This document shows positions 20,294 through 33,500 of a stretch of 64,000 nucleotides of DNA, piece by piece (the stretch's first letter is position 1; each line of letters begins with the position of its first letter). The notes beneath the pieces were generated by a model that ran no database searches, was not told the DNA's origin, and saw nothing but the letters and a program-made list of their open reading frames with translations. The position numbers and the translations under genes are program-made. Origin of the DNA: Cercophora sp. LCS_1 (lineage: Eukaryota; Ascomycota; Sordariomycetes; Sordariales; Lasiosphaeriaceae); NCBI GenBank assembly GCA_036250225.1, contig JAPZLL010000014.1:802334-866333 (forward strand). The letters are read 5' to 3'.

Positions 20294-23200
20294 GGTGACG
20301 GAGGAGATCGGTCGATCGGTCGGTCGTGGACTGTTGTGTGTGCTGGAAGCTGGACTGAGGCGATGGTCCCTGAGTCTGAACAACACCTTGGAACCGGCGA
20401 AGATCAGAACCTTTATACCTGGGAACACCAACACCCCCTCATCCTGTCCGTCACGTTCATCAAAGCCTCAGTCATGTTCGATAGATTAAAGAACGATTCA
20501 TGAAATGTTGGATATTGCGTTACGCGGCGCATCGTTGATGGTCATGAACGACCTAAATCACGTCTTTGCCACGTTTAATAAGTGTTGAAACAATGCACTC
20601 AAATATCTTGATATTAGCGAGAGACAGACAGACAAAAGGGGGTCAACCGAAGTGTTTTCCCCGCGCTGTCACTGACCTTGTTAGCAGTGTTTGCGCCCCA
20701 CGGGATGTGGGAGACATTCCATTCCGGCTGAGACGTACGTTGCCATCCATTCTTCTCCACACGGCGGCTAATGTCAACACCACGCATTCCCGTCAACACT
20801 AATCCCCGGGATTGGTGGGTTGCCGCACCGGGTCGAGTTCGTGAATTCATCACCGGGAGTCGTCGTTCCGCTTTACTGAGAGGGACGTAGACAGCCTCGT
20901 CGCGCCGTAAGTGTCTTTGTTTTCGCAGCGAGTTGCGATTCGTGTGAAAGAAACGTCTGCATCAAAGCCCATCGTATGAAACTCGGAAGCATTAGAGGTG
21001 TAGTCTAGATCCTTGGTTGGTAACACTGCACTCTTTCTAATGAATTGTTGTGGGTGAGAGCAGGAATCTATCTCGAGATCACCTCAAGGGTGCTGACCCG
21101 GGTTGGGCTATTAATCGGCGTCGTCATCGATTCCGTCGTCGATGCCGTGAATGGCGTTGTCGGAATACCTTCGCCGCTTGATGCAGGAAAGCAGTCAAAC
21201 GGACCAAAACGCAAGCGCGCCAACAACGAAGTAAGGGCTGAATGTCGAATGTTTCATGCAGACTCTTTATCGAACCCTCGTCCTTGAGCAGCAATGATGT
21301 AACGTTCCAAGCTATGCCGTGATTGTCAAAGCCCTTGATGTGGCTTCCCCATTGTTCGCCCAACTTGCCTTTCCTCTGGCCTCTTCTCAAGCCCAAGCCG
21401 TCAGACCCGAGCAAGCACCAAAGTGACCTCGTTGTAAGGCGGCCAAGGGTGGGATGCTATCTTCTGAGTCCAGCCCCTGCTATGCCTTCACACTGCCCCG
21501 TGCCTTGGCAGCGAACCTGAAGCCCGAGAGATGCGCCGGGGGAGACCAGGATCTTGATGAACGCCTTTCCAGAGTCGTTGAGCCGGATAAACATCAACTT
21601 ATTGGATGAGCAGAGCGTTGATGTTCGGTCAAAGAGCCCGCTCCACGTGTGGTTACTACCACCGGCCAATGTGCCTCCAAGGGTCCAAGTGGAGGTGAAC
21701 GCCATGGGCCAAAGGAGGTGATCTCCAACGCCAAAACATGCAACGCCAGCCGAGCCGTCGGCGGATGGCTCTAGAAGCGGACGATAGCCCGTCCCGAAAT
21801 GTGACGTGCGTCACCACATCGAATGTATCCAAGCGAGCAGCCGCTGGTGGGTGAGTCCAGACCAATCCATGCGTGACGTGGGCAGAACCCGGGGTGCCAA
21901 AACAAGGGCCGAAGATCATCTGTCAAACGTGAGACGCGGCAGCGGCCAAAAATAGCCAAGTCTCTCCCACCCGCGGGACGGCCGACAGCATGCCCAGAGA
22001 ATTCGTGGACAAGACCCTGGGAGGCGGAACCATCCATAGTATCTGCGCAGCCCGCGACTGAAACTTGGACATATAAGCCAGCTCGCATATTTCCACATTG
22101 GCCCGTGTGCTGGTGTTGGGTATGAGAGGATGACGCAAACCGTAATTTCATCTACCATAATTGCCCGCATATTATCCACCCCCCGGTCCTGCAGTGGTTG
22201 CTGCCAAGAAATCGCCGCCAATTGCCGGTGCGTGCCCATTGTTGTCGTTTTCCCGGATGCAGGGGATGAACTGCGTCCACTCGTTGGTCAGTGATTGTCG
22301 GATAGGGTCCCACAACCACTACGCGTGCACATCAGGAAAGCGTTTGGTCCAGGACAAACAGGCCAAGAGTAGTGGTAGATGTAACTCCCTGCAATACGAT
22401 ACCACGGGAAAAGGGGGAGGGTAAACAGCAACTAATCGTTTGCAAGGTGGATTCCGTGTTGGTTGTCAGCATCGCAGGGCGAAGCGTTGTGCAAAAGACG
22501 CATTTATCGTGGAAATGGCGATCCCGCGTCGAAACGGCCGAGACACTCCTGATTACGTGGCCTCCCGGTGTCTCTGACCGCCTTAGAAGGATATCGCCGT
22601 GGTAAGATGCTCTTTTAGCTGTCGTCTCGGTGGATGTTGCGTTCATGCGTCTGTTGAAAGCTTTGACGTTGTCGAGGGTAATGAACGAGCCTGCGACATG
22701 GCATAAACAACGAGCCCAAAGGCGCTAAGGACTTTCTCAGGTTGAGCTCGAAAGATGACGACTGGCTTGACGGAGCAGCGTTGCCGTCACGGGAAGAACA
22801 GCTGCCGAGCTTTCTCATGGCTTCCCGAGGTGTGCTCAGGATGTTTGGGTCAACAGCGAAGGCTTGTTTCCGTCCACAGAAACGTGGCCTAGGCCATCGC
22901 GGTTAGCCCAATTGCGACCGTTTGAACGGTGAATTTAGCGAGGCATTGAAGAACTCGAGGGAACGCCAACCTCGGCTGACGATCCCATAAGCCCGCAGAA
23001 AATGATGCAATGTTCCAAGACGCCGATATTGGAGTTTGTCTAACAGGTGGGAGCAATTTGTCAATAACGAAGATTTCAAGATGGGCGAGGAAAGGGATTC
23101 CCCCTCTCTTGCGTGGTTACCAGACACCTTGATCCACCCGGAATGTAGGAATGGCGGGTATCCATGCTTTCAACGGCACTAATCTTCTCGGGACGAAGGT

Positions 23201-25257
23201 CCACACATCGCTGGGAATACCCTATTCATCAGCCGGGATAGGCACCACCTACTCCATGTGAGCCACATTTAACCTCTTGCCTTTCGTGGGGAACCTGCTC
23301 CGCAGGTCAGTCAGTGCCATGCGATGAACGGGCGATGAGCGGGACGCGCTTACGTTGCGCCGCTGAGTGAGGCGAGCAACGGGAGCAACCACTGATGGCC
23401 CAACCTACTAACCATGTTTCGACAACACGCAAGCTTTGCTGAACAGGGGCTCCGGGTAATGGGTGTGTGTGATGGATGTGGCGGGGTCAACATTCTCGCG
23501 GCTTGCTAGACAGGTGACACTGCGACCTGCAAACGATTTCTCAAGGGAGCGTTGATAGACAAGATCCACCGGTAAAATGCCGTCATGTTAAACAATTCGT
23601 GCGGATGCCTGTTTGCAGTGATCTCCACAGACAACCCCGGTCGACGGCTGTCGTTTGTTCCCTGGCCCTGTCCAATGTGAAATTCGATTAGCTACGCGTG
23701 CAGTGGCCAAGAGTTTCCTTCATAATCGAGTGTCGGCTCAAAATGCCGGATGGCAACTTGTTCATGGGGTGGATGGGCTTGGGACCGTGGGTCTTAGGCG
23801 GCCACTGGTCTTGGGCCTCCGCTCGGCGGGCTAGCTTGCCAGTGCGTGGTCGGAGCGATGCTCATCCAGTTCCATGTCTCAGGATCAGGCGTCGGCAGGC
23901 ATTGAGGCTAAGACGAGAACACAAACACGGAAGAGGGAGGCCCGGTGGTGGGAGCTGAATGCATCGTCATGTTGTCGTCGAGGGCATAGTAACTGGAGGC
24001 GTGTTCATGGAAGAGGGGAGGAAGAAGTTGGAATGGATGGCTTCTTGAGGTTCCTGACTCTCGCACCTTCCACGATGGGTGACTAGGAGAGAAACGACCC
24101 CCACCACCTCAGGTTCCGACGTTCGCAGGGAAGGAACCTCCGACAAGAACAGCAAGTCGCACATTTCATCGTATCATCTCGTGCTCCGCTCCGCCTTGAG
24201 CATGGATATCGCATCTAAAATGCATCAAAACCACCGCAACAAGAACAAGAACTAGCTTTGCATCTCTTATTCATTCTCCCAGTTTTGTCGGGCGTGACTC
24301 CGACCCTATCGCTCTCCGTGCTTCTTTGCAGACCACCCCTTTTCCGTCGGCTTACATAATCCAATCGCACACTTCGGCAACACCCTGACGACATCAACCG
24401 GACACTCCAATGCGCGCCGAGGGGGAAGGTCGTCAAGCTAGGCGGAAGGGCAGCGTGCACAACAGGCGCCCAACGCCCAGGGCCTCAAACTCCCAAGTCC
24501 CAACAACCATGAGCTCTTCCCCACCCTTCCGTTGACGTTCGACGGTTGCGTCGGTTGTCGAGGCTCTGATTCCATCTGCCTCGATCTGACCCGATGACGT
24601 GATTTTGGAATCTCGATCACTGCAATCTTTCCGATCGCACAATGGAGTTTTAACTCTCCTCCCAACAGCCACCAGTGGCGAGAATAAGACAAACCTGCAC
24701 AAAGTAACCTTCTCAAAGATAAGAATGTACCCTACAAGTCCACCAGCCCCAGTGGAGTCGACGAGCCGATATTAGTTAGTGCGGAGGGACGAAAGACGCG
24801 CAGGAGGACATCGAGTTTTGCGACGCAAGGGGCGGACTGAGGGTTTCGGGCTGGAAAGAGTGCCCTTTTCGTTTCTTTTTTAATTATCTCTCTATGGACG
24901 CTAATTCCTTTTTCCAGTAGAGGGTATCATGATAGGGTATCGAAACACACAAAAGCGGCGTAACATCCGAGGCAATTAGATACCAGTAAAGCCGAAATGC
25001 CATGGTCCAACCCAAATCATCGGCACGCCATCCCGCAACGAGTGGCCGCAGAACAAGAGAAGGCGCAGAATAAGACAAGAAAGGCATTGACCAAATAAGT
25101 TCAACGAAACCAAAAAAAAACCCAGCCATGTCCCTCAGGGGCTCAACTAGGCTACCAGTTTGAGCACTTCTGCTGCCCTTTGGAGCGTCAGCGGGGCGTC
25201 GCCAAAGAGCTGTCGCTGTACTTGTTCCACGAGAGCCTTCTCTCGCGCCAGTTTTGT
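20294..25257. other. 5-kb stretch without a recognisable gene
   Basis: Only short open frames occur, none with a motif, a splice pattern or a codon bias like the flanking genes. The first 150 bp are the 5' region of the repeat-protein gene. About 24880-25250 is AT-richer and lies downstream of the gene at 25258. I see no tRNA and no clear transposon ends. Confidence 0.4.
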
Positions 25258-25824
25258 CTACCTTCGCGCCTTTTCCGCCTGCTCCAGCTCCTGCGCCAGG
25301 GAAAAGCGGGCAAGACTGCCTCCGCCATTGGGGAAGTACTTTCGGATAATCCTCTCGGCCTCGTTACCATCGATCAAGAACGTCGAGTTACCGACTCTGC
25401 AGACCGAGGCGGTTGTTTTATTAGGCGTCGGCGGGTTACGCGGGGTTCGTGGTATCGTGTTGGTCTCAGAGGTTGCGGTCGTGCGCGGAAGCTTCCTCGG
25501 GAGCTTTGGGAGTGACAAAGACGATGGCTGGTCACGAGATTCTGATTCCTTGAGGCGATCGGATGCCGCAAAGGTTTCTTCGTAGGAGGCCAACGGCCTT
25601 GAGGGTTGTTTGATGCTCGCCCGATTGGGTCCGGGGTTGTGGCGGTGGACCGGGCAGTTCGCCAAATTACCGACAAGGTAGCCTTCTGAATCAACGATTC
25701 GGTCCTCGGCATTGCACCGGCATTCCAGGGCCACTTCTTCGTTTACGGGGAGCTTTGTTCGGAGAGGGCGACGCGGGCCTTCCCGTGGCTCCGGAGGAGA
25801 GAGGCTCCGCTGTTGGGCTGCCAT
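25258..25824 (-). CDS. Small protein of unknown function
   Basis: A single-exon reading of 188 residues, rich in Pro, Arg and Ser, and probably largely disordered. A cysteine-containing part near residue 34 reads CRCNAEDRIVDSEGYLVG, and a further Cys follows in NCPVHRHNPG. A second conserved-looking part near 145-165 reads VGNSTFLIDGNEAERIIRKYF. The C-terminus (LAQELEQAEKARR) is helical. The stop comes directly after AAGGCGCGAAG, and GTAGAC lies there, so an extra 3' exon cannot be excluded. There is no signal peptide or membrane segment. I do not recognise the family. Confidence 0.6.
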   Translation of the reverse strand: MAAQQRSLSPPEPREGPRRPLRTKLPVNEEVALECRCNAEDRIVDSEGYLVGNLANCPVHRHNPGPNRASIKQPSRPLASYEETFAASDRLKESESRDQPSSLSLPKLPRKLPRTTATSETNTIPRTPRNPPTPNKTTASVCRVGNSTFLIDGNEAERIIRKYFPNGGGSLARFSLAQELEQAEKARR

Positions 25825-26537
25825 GTTGTAAAGGTGACAACGAGAAGGAGGACTGAAAAAGCCAGAACTGTTTGAGTGGTGGGCGGCTTTGCCCGAGATG
25901 ATGAACTCGAGGATGAAAGACGGGGAGGTTCTCGGCCTGTCCTCCAGAGAGCTCTGCTAGGAATTTATACCTTTCGCCAATGATCGATGATCGGTGACCG
26001 CCCGGTCGAGTGGCTTGTTAAGCGAGGGGGTGCTGGCAGCACTTGACACCACCGCCCAAAGCCTCCTTCGTCAACGTTGTTGTTCTGGCTGCTCGGGCGT
26101 TAGTGCAGATGAAGTACCATGGAGACACCGCCCCCTGGAAAACCACCTGCCAGAAAGGCCCCGGCGGATTGTGGCGCCTTGTAGTGACAGGCACAGCAGA
26201 GGTCAAGGACCTCGCGTGTGATGGGCGTATGATGAGGCCTCCTGGGTAGGACACCAGCCCAATGGCAATCCTTACAGGGCGTGCTTGCCGATTCACCACA
26301 AGCCAAAGTACGGGGCATTTTCTTCGCGAAGAGTTGAGCATGCATTGATTAGGGACCGAGAAGATACTCAAATGACGCACCCGGACCGACCCGCCCGCGT
26401 TCCGGGAGGTGTGCCAGAGATCGTGGATCCCCATGCTGTAGTGAGTGGAAAGGAAAGCCAACAAATGCTAAATCAGATGCAGGTACATGTACATCGGTGG
26501 TCGTCTGCGCAGCGGTCGCCGCCGGCCAGCCTGGGAC
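25825..26537. other. Intergenic stretch, nothing recognised
   Basis: This is the 5' region of the unknown gene at 25258-25824 and the 3' region of the GH16 gene. I see no other coding region. Confidence 0.4.
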
Positions 26538-27765
26538 TCAAAGAGAATGGTACAGTGCAACATATCCAACCTCCATCATTGCCCCGTACCCATCGAGTGT
26601 GTTGGCGTTTGGATACCCCGGCTGCAATTCGTTAGCATGTCTTCACCCAGGTGAGCGGTGTCATACCCAGTCTCCGCCGACGGCGACGTTCAGGATGAAG
26701 AAGAGCGGCTTCTGGGCCAAGCTCTGCCAGACGCCCAAGTCACCAATCTGGTCTCCTCGGATCTGGTGGAACTGCTGGTCGTTCATGAACCACGTAATCG
26801 TCTCGCTCAACCAGTTGTTGGGTGTGCGGTCCCACACGATGCGCCAGCGCTGCCTTTGCGGTTCCGCGGGAGTTAGCCGAGACGCCGCACCGACGATCAC
26901 CTCATCACCTGGTTCGTGTCTTTTTCCCTCCATCTCACGCTTTGCCACTTTGAGTTTCCACTAGGCTCACTCATCCAGCCGAGACAGAGCCGTCCTCACC
27001 CCAGTCTGGAGGGCCCAAAGACATAGGAAACGGGTTCGTCACTCACCATTCCTGATTTGGGATCGCGACCGTGCCCGCACGTCCGCTTGGCTCGTTACAG
27101 ATGCCACCTGGGAAGGTACCGCAATGGGCCGTCCCAAAGCCCGTCAACTGGCCGTTCACCGTCTCAACAATATCAAGCTCCCCGCAAGCGGGCCAGCCCG
27201 TCCCGTGGCGGATTGAATCACCAAGCAGCCAGAATGCCGGCCAAATACCTGCCTCTAAGCAGGGGGTTAGCCCCAATCTCACACGATAAGCGGAGGGGTG
27301 TCCGACGAGGTCCTCGCCAACTCAGGTGGGTACCCGACGGAGGAGTATGACGTTTACTTTCGAGGGGGAGAATTCTGAAAGTCACTTACTGGTCCAGATC
27401 TGGTTACTTCCAAATCGAATCACACCTTCGGCAATCGTGAGACCCCCTGCTTGCGGTACAAAGGTGGATTTGGACTCGATTCGGCCAGAGGTCCAGCCAG
27501 CCCTAACTGAACTGTCGCGCCAAGGAACAAGCTGGAGTGTGTTTCCTCCGCTTGTTTGGACGTTCCGAGGGTTGGCCTTGTATGTTTGAAGCTCATTGTT
27601 GACTCCCAAATCACCGTCTTTAATATTCCAGATACCTTGGTTGGGAAGAAGGCCAGACGGCCCGGTGAAACTATCGGACCATGCGAGGCGATACCCGTCA
27701 TATGAGGGTGGACTCCAAGCAAACGCCAGGAGTGAGAATAGGGGTGTGAGGGCTGCGGAGCGCAT
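26538..27765 (-). CDS. Glycoside hydrolase family 16 (beta-1,3-glucanase-like)
   Basis: Four exons: 27765-27390, 27254-27047, 26853-26667 and 26621-26538. The donors are GTAAGT, GTGAGT and GTATGA, and two introns show GCTAAC branch points. The product is 284 residues. The start gives a weak N-terminal signal-peptide-like segment (MRSAALTPLFSLLAFA). The first half of the jelly roll follows (residues 25-125). Exon 2 opens with KAGIWPAFWLLGDSIRHGTG and carries the catalytic signature GELDIVE, with nucleophile Glu151 and acid/base Glu156. Exon 4 closes the fold with the NTLDGYGAMMEVGYVALY strand. This is the type of fungal GH16 without extra modules that acts on beta-1,3- or mixed-link glucans. 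Residue counts depend on my splice choice for exon 2; a longer exon 2 would start near 27282. Confidence 0.88.
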
Positions 27766-29132
27766 GGCGGAATAAGGAGGTTTATCTGACTTGGTAAGGG
27801 TTTTACCCCTGAATAACGGTTGATTTATGACGGTCAATAACAATAACTGTGTTGATTGAAATAGAACGAGAATGAGTAGCAAAATGATGCACAATCAGGC
27901 TTGGACGCTCACCAGGTGTGTAGATGGGAAGCGGCCAAGATATTAAACCAAGATATACACTGACTAAGACTACATTCGGGGTAGGACGGGTCTGGCCACA
28001 TGAGACCTGTCAGGGGCAGCTCCTGGATCCCAGGACCAGATCAGAAGTGCTTTCCATGAATCAAGGGGTAGCTCACGGAAGGTCCACTAGTCTGTCGGAC
28101 TCGTCGTTCAGGAGAGGACGCAAAAGTTCCCCTCAGGAGATTAGTTTCTGAGCGTGATGGTACCCAGAACCCCAACTCGGTTTCAGGGCCCCATCCTTCA
28201 TACCCTGGACCGGAGGTGACGGGATGTCGTCTGTTAGGCTTGGGTATCATTTTCACTGGGATCGGAGTTCTGGGCAGTTAAAACGGGAACCTGAAAATCC
28301 TATCCCAGTTGACAAAGGGTTTAGTTTTTCACCATCAGGTTCATCCATCATTATGAACATGTTGCCGTCAAAATTAAGGCTCATCGATTACTCAGAAACA
28401 CCGTTGGGAAGCTAATACCATTTAACAAATACGCAAATGCGGGAACAGCCCTCCCAAATCCATGACACCTCTTTTACTGCTGAACTCCAAACGGGCGCAT
28501 TTGGAGCATTCTCGAAGCCAAATCCACCGGCGGGTTTTGTCGGCTGTTGGGGACGCCCGAGGCGGGGTGCTGACGGGTGGCTGGACTCAATTCCCGGTCC
28601 CGGCAAACATCCGTGTCATCGAGCATCCCGCCAATCGATGGGTGTCATTGAAAGTTCTAACTCCTGAGAAACCGAGAAATTAGACCGAGATGGACAAGGA
28701 CTCGGGTTTTTGTGGACACAGGTTATCCTTCCATTCCAACTTCAAATGCAACGTTGTATCGAAGTGCCGTCTCCAAGGAGTCCGGGGTACGGAGTCAGAT
28801 GGTCGGCACTCGTTTGAAATGACCGGCCTGAGTGAACGTGTTCGGGGCGCGAGCGCCATTCGGGGTGCGACATTCGAACACCAGGTACCGGTCGTGCGGA
28901 GCTCGTTGGGGTGGTGTGGTGTGGATGCGATTGGCGCATCTGAGCTCAGGGCATTTGCACCATCACTTGACTAAGCAGGCGCATTCTCCGTGGCATGTGA
29001 GAGTGGAATCCTCCCCTCCTTCCTATTTTTTGTTCCTCCGCCACTAAAGTTTAAATATGGAGTCGGCCCGGCAGCCAGGTTGGTCCTCGGTTTTAAGGAG
29101 ATGGAATTTGCAGAAAGGACGAAGCCACATCA
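27766..29132. other. 1.4-kb stretch without a recognisable gene
   Basis: The left part is the 5' region of the GH16 gene. The rest has short open frames with no domain and no signal peptide. Nothing further is recognised. Confidence 0.4.
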
Positions 29133-29951
29133 TCACCTTCCCACGTGGAATTTTACGACATCCTCCAGACTTCGACACCCGTTGCGAAGTAATGCATCCC
29201 ACGGCGGATCAGTACAGGCGAAAAAACCTGTACCTTCATATGACGACGCTTCAACGTACACATCACAAATACTTGACAGGCGCATCCCCCTCCTTCTTTC
29301 CTGTCCCATACGTCTGCCCTCAAAAGCCTTGACACCCGGATCATCCTTCATAACATGCTTGGCAACATTATCAGCCTGCCACTTCTTAAACGTCGCCCCC
29401 AGCCCTTCATTACTATAATCCTTATCGTTCGCCTGATCCTTGTGATACTTCACCCTGATGAAATCGCTATCAATCGAGCCCGGATCAAGCGACAGCGACA
29501 CAAGCGCATTAATGGCCGCCACCTTGGGAACCACCTTGAAATGCCAGTCCTCCTCGTGACGAAGCTGGATCAAGTCGCGATCGTTGGTGACCACTTGGTA
29601 CCCGTGGCTTTCGGCAGCTTTGAACAACTTTGGTAGGGCGAACCATTGGCCTGCCATCTTGTAGCGGTCGTTGGCGTAGACGAATTGGTCGTTGTAGACG
29701 CAGTCGGGCGTGTAGCGCTTCACGCGCCCGATTGTCGGCTTCATCTCGTAGAGGTTGATGATGTCGTCGATCAGCGCCTTGCGCTGTGGGGAGAGGGGAG
29801 GGGATTTGGCGGGGTTGGGCTTGTGGTCGCCCGTTGGATGGGTCTGGCGGATCTCGAAATGCTCGCCGGGGAGGCTTGGGTCCGTGGGGAAGTTGGCTTT
29901 GCCTGAGTCGGCGGTGGATTGGCCTTGTAGGGCTGCCGTTGTGGCTGCCAT
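29133..29951 (-). CDS. NTF2/SnoaL-like protein of unknown function
   Basis: As read without introns the protein has 272 residues, starting MAATTAALQG. After a disordered N-terminus (to about 50) comes a compact alpha+beta domain: a helix (ALIDDIINLYEMKPTIG), then RVKRYTPDCVYNDQFVYAND, AGQWFALPKLFKAAE and the strand DFIRVKYHKDQAN. This is the layout of SnoaL/NTF2-like folds and is common in uncharacterised fungal proteins. The final part after VKAFEG (about 50 residues) is low in similarity to such proteins as I know them. It may be read-through of an unrecognised terminal intron, so the true stop is uncertain. There is no signal peptide. Its function is not known. Confidence 0.7.
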   Translation of the reverse strand: MAATTAALQGQSTADSGKANFPTDPSLPGEHFEIRQTHPTGDHKPNPAKSPPLSPQRKALIDDIINLYEMKPTIGRVKRYTPDCVYNDQFVYANDRYKMAGQWFALPKLFKAAESHGYQVVTNDRDLIQLRHEEDWHFKVVPKVAAINALVSLSLDPGSIDSDFIRVKYHKDQANDKDYSNEGLGATFKKWQADNVAKHVMKDDPGVKAFEGRRMGQERRRGMRLSSICDVYVEASSYEGTGFFACTDPPWDALLRNGCRSLEDVVKFHVGR

Positions 29952-30572
29952 TTTGCTTCGGAGGTGCGAGGAGAGCAACACAGTTGCTTGTTTTGGTGCA
30001 TGAGAGGACTCTTGTGTGAGGATACAAGGTCGACACATTTTCGGGCGTTGCTCAAATACAACCACGTCCAAAAAGTGGACATTGCAGATGCGCGGCTGAT
30101 ATTGCTCGCTGACGTAGTGCTAAGGCCACGACGCCGCTCCTTCGTTGCCCTGACTGAGCGGATTTCCTGCGATCCGTCTTATGATCAACAAATTTCGAAA
30201 CCGCCCCGAAAGTTCTTGTCTGAGAGTTCACACCGATAACCGCGATATCCTGCAATCGAAAATTTGCCGCCGTTGGGAAGGAGCAAGCTGAGGTTGGCTA
30301 GAGAATGGGTGGGCACGTGACTATCACACGCACCCAAACAAGGAATGGGATCGGGGTCGTTCAACACGGCGGACCCCGACGACTAGATAGAAATATAAGA
30401 ACAAAACAAATTCGCTTGTCTTCATAGGCACATCTCGGTCGGGATTTAGGGGGCCGGAACCGTGTTGATTGTTGCCCGGTTCGGCAGCAAAGTGACGATG
30501 GATCCGACTCAATATAAACATCCTCTCGTTCTGCTAGGTACGTACATCTTGCCCAAACCTCCCAAAAAGCAC
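29952..30572. other. Intergenic stretch, nothing recognised
   Basis: This is the 5' region of the NTF2-like gene and the 3' region of the chitinase gene. I see no other gene. Confidence 0.4.
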
Positions 30573-33500
30573 TTACTGATTCTTGTTTTTCGGCTTCTCA
30601 AATGGATAGTAACAATCACTTATCTTACTTTCAATGATCTTGAGTTCGTCCAAAACGTAATCACGAAACGGCGTGCCGACGGCCTGGTACGCTGTGCGGA
30701 CCTGCTGAACGCGTGCATAGAGCCAATCGCGCGCGAATTCCGAGACCTGACCAAAGTAATGCGTGTACGCCTGGTCCCAATGATCCACGATGCCCTGGGC
30801 ATCAGGAAATCGTGCCTCGAGGACAACCAGCCGCCGCCGAATCTCAGCCGCCACGTCGGCCGTCCGGCTCGCGATCTCGTTATCGTTGAGGTACTCAAAG
30901 ACAGCAATGGTCTCTCGGAGATTGGCCATCATCAACTCGACGGCGGTCTCGTTCGCGTCGCGGGTGGACTGCCGGATATATGTCCGGAACCGGGTGTCCG
31001 CTACGGGGTTATTGAACACCTGGTGAAAAAAACATTGGTTAGCCTTGATTCTGGTATTTTAGAGGATCACTAGAGACCTCGAGACGTCCTTTGAGCCCGT
31101 TCACAGTGGACTGTAAAAGAACCATGGCTTGTCGGTTTCGCGAGGAGCCGATCGCCTCGGCGATGTACTCGGCCGGGGTGTCAACATCGGCAAACTCCGG
31201 GTCGTTAGCCGGAAGCTGGTTAGCCGCATTCCATATGTCTTGCCAGAACCGGGTATTGGTTCGGGCGGTCGTGGTAGCGTCACCGTCTGGGACCACTCGT
31301 CGGTTTCCAAAGGGCAGCGGTCGCATGAGGCGCCCATTTGACGAGATGGCGACGAACCGGCCAAGGACAAAGGACGCTGGAATCAGGTGCTCTAGCTCCG
31401 CGCTCGAGGGAGCTATCCGGTTGCCCTGGCTGTCGAGTGGATAGTCCATGGGCCCCAGTGACGGCCGTGCTGTGAGGATTGTCAGCTTCTCGGCCCGGTA
31501 AAAAAAAAAAAAAAAAAAAAAGGGAAGTTTACAGCAAGTTCTTGACCTCATCCACCAGTAAGCCTGGGCAATGTTGACCAGGCCGTTGCGAACCGATCTC
31601 ATATAGTCTGCTTGACTGCCGTAGAATTGTTCTTTCGTCAGGAATTCGATGCCATTAAACCATGCTGAGTATCCACGTCGCTTGCGTTTCTCCAGAACGC
31701 CACGTCGAGATGTGTTTGTAGCGGGTGCTGTCGCGTCGCCAGACAGACCACCGTTGTCTTCAGACAGACTGTCGTTGTCGTCAGACAGATCGTCGGCGTC
31801 CTCGACATACGTGATGCCTTCGGAGCCCCGGAACTCCCCATCCTCGGAGCGCTTGTAGTTGCCATACTTGTCCTCGTCAGCGGCGCAGACCAACGGGTCG
31901 TCGTCGCATGTCGTCTTGTTACACTCGAGCTTCGCACCCGGGGGCTTGCGAACCTTGCAGCAGTTGGTCTTCTTCCTGCTCCAAAGGCATCCCTTCCAGC
32001 CGTTGTCACCATTCTGACTGTTGATGATGGCAACTTCCCCTAAATTACATTTCGCATCGGCACAGTCCGGGTTGCTTCCTCTCCACACGCAGTCGTACAG
32101 GGCGCTGTCCTCCTGGCAGCAATACTTTTCTGCATCCTCATGTTAGCCGGGCTTGACCCCTGATGCGGGCGTGTATGGGTGGGTAAGTGACCCACTTTTC
32201 CTATTCCAAGAGCACTCAACAACGGCTGCCCTTTCAACCTCATTTGCGTAGCAACTTCCGTTGCTACCCGGTGTCATTAATTTGTGCGGACAGCTGTCTG
32301 AGGGGCAGGGAATCCTTACCAGTCTGTCCATCGACATCCTTTGGTGGTCGCGGCCCAATCATTGGCGGTGCAGCAGAAGGCCTTATCGCCACGGTTGCAG
32401 CTGCCTGTGCCGGACTCGCCGGACCATCCGTGTCCCTTGCCTCCCCACTTGGAGAGCGCAACCGTGGCCTCGCCAGCATGGCACTGGCCGTTGCAGTCCT
32501 TTCCGCTTCCTCTCCCTAGGAGTTGGTTGTCAGCGTGGGGAGCATAGCACGAAAGGGCACGGCAGAAGGGAGGAAAGGCGCGTACAGGTGCACACCTTGG
32601 GTGCGGTCGCGCTGGGACAGCAGATGGGCACACCCTGATCGCTGGGGCACCCGTTTCTGTCCCAACCAAGCATGAGCCAGCCCGATTCGCATCGGAGATC
32701 CGTGACCGCTTTGCAAGCGCGGTCCTTGAGAACCTTGCAGTCCTGACCGTTCTCGCCAATGAGGACCGAGGCGACCGACTTCTGGCTCAGGGCGGGCAGC
32801 GCAATGGCTGTCGTGGAGTCAACGTGGGAGACGGGCTCACCCATCAGCCCGCTCATGGCTGTGTACTTGTCGTCGTCGGTGTCGACGGCCCAGATCAGCG
32901 AGCCGCCAAAGCCAACACTGTTGGCCCATGCAAGCTTCTGGTCGAATGTGTCGCCATCGTCGTACGATACCCATTGGTCATTGTCCCAGACGATGTACTT
33001 GACCGCTGCGTCTTCGTCGTGCACTGGGGTGAGGCTGGGGATCTGGTTGAGGATGGCCTGGATCTCATAGTACCTTGACCAATATCATCAGTATCAAACG
33101 ACAAGCCCGGTACATCGTGGATCTGACTCACATGAGAACACCGCTTGTCTTGGAACAGGGCCCAGCCTTGGCGCCACCCTTGAATGGGCAGCCAGGGGTG
33201 GTGCAGCTGGGGTCGGCGAGCTGGAAGGATCTACCGTAAAACCCAAAGCCCAAGCAGACCTGCTCAGGCTTGATGTCGTTACGCCACAGGAGTTGAGTAG
33301 CGAGCTTGATCTCGGTCAGGTTGGTGTGCGCCTGCGCGATGGCTCCAATCGGGTTGTTGGCGTCCCAGGTGCCGTGGAGATCGTAGCTCATGAGGTTGGT
33401 CCAGTCGGCATACTTGAGGAGGTTCGGCATGTCGAACCACTTCAGATACCAATAGGAAGATGGGATGGTGAAGGTGAGACCAAGCTTCCTCGGGGCTCCG

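Noticed and set aside
32297..32319. A 22-bp GT...AG segment that might be read as an intron at the chitinase frame break
   Set aside because: Far shorter than any other intron here, and joining it creates a stop codon.
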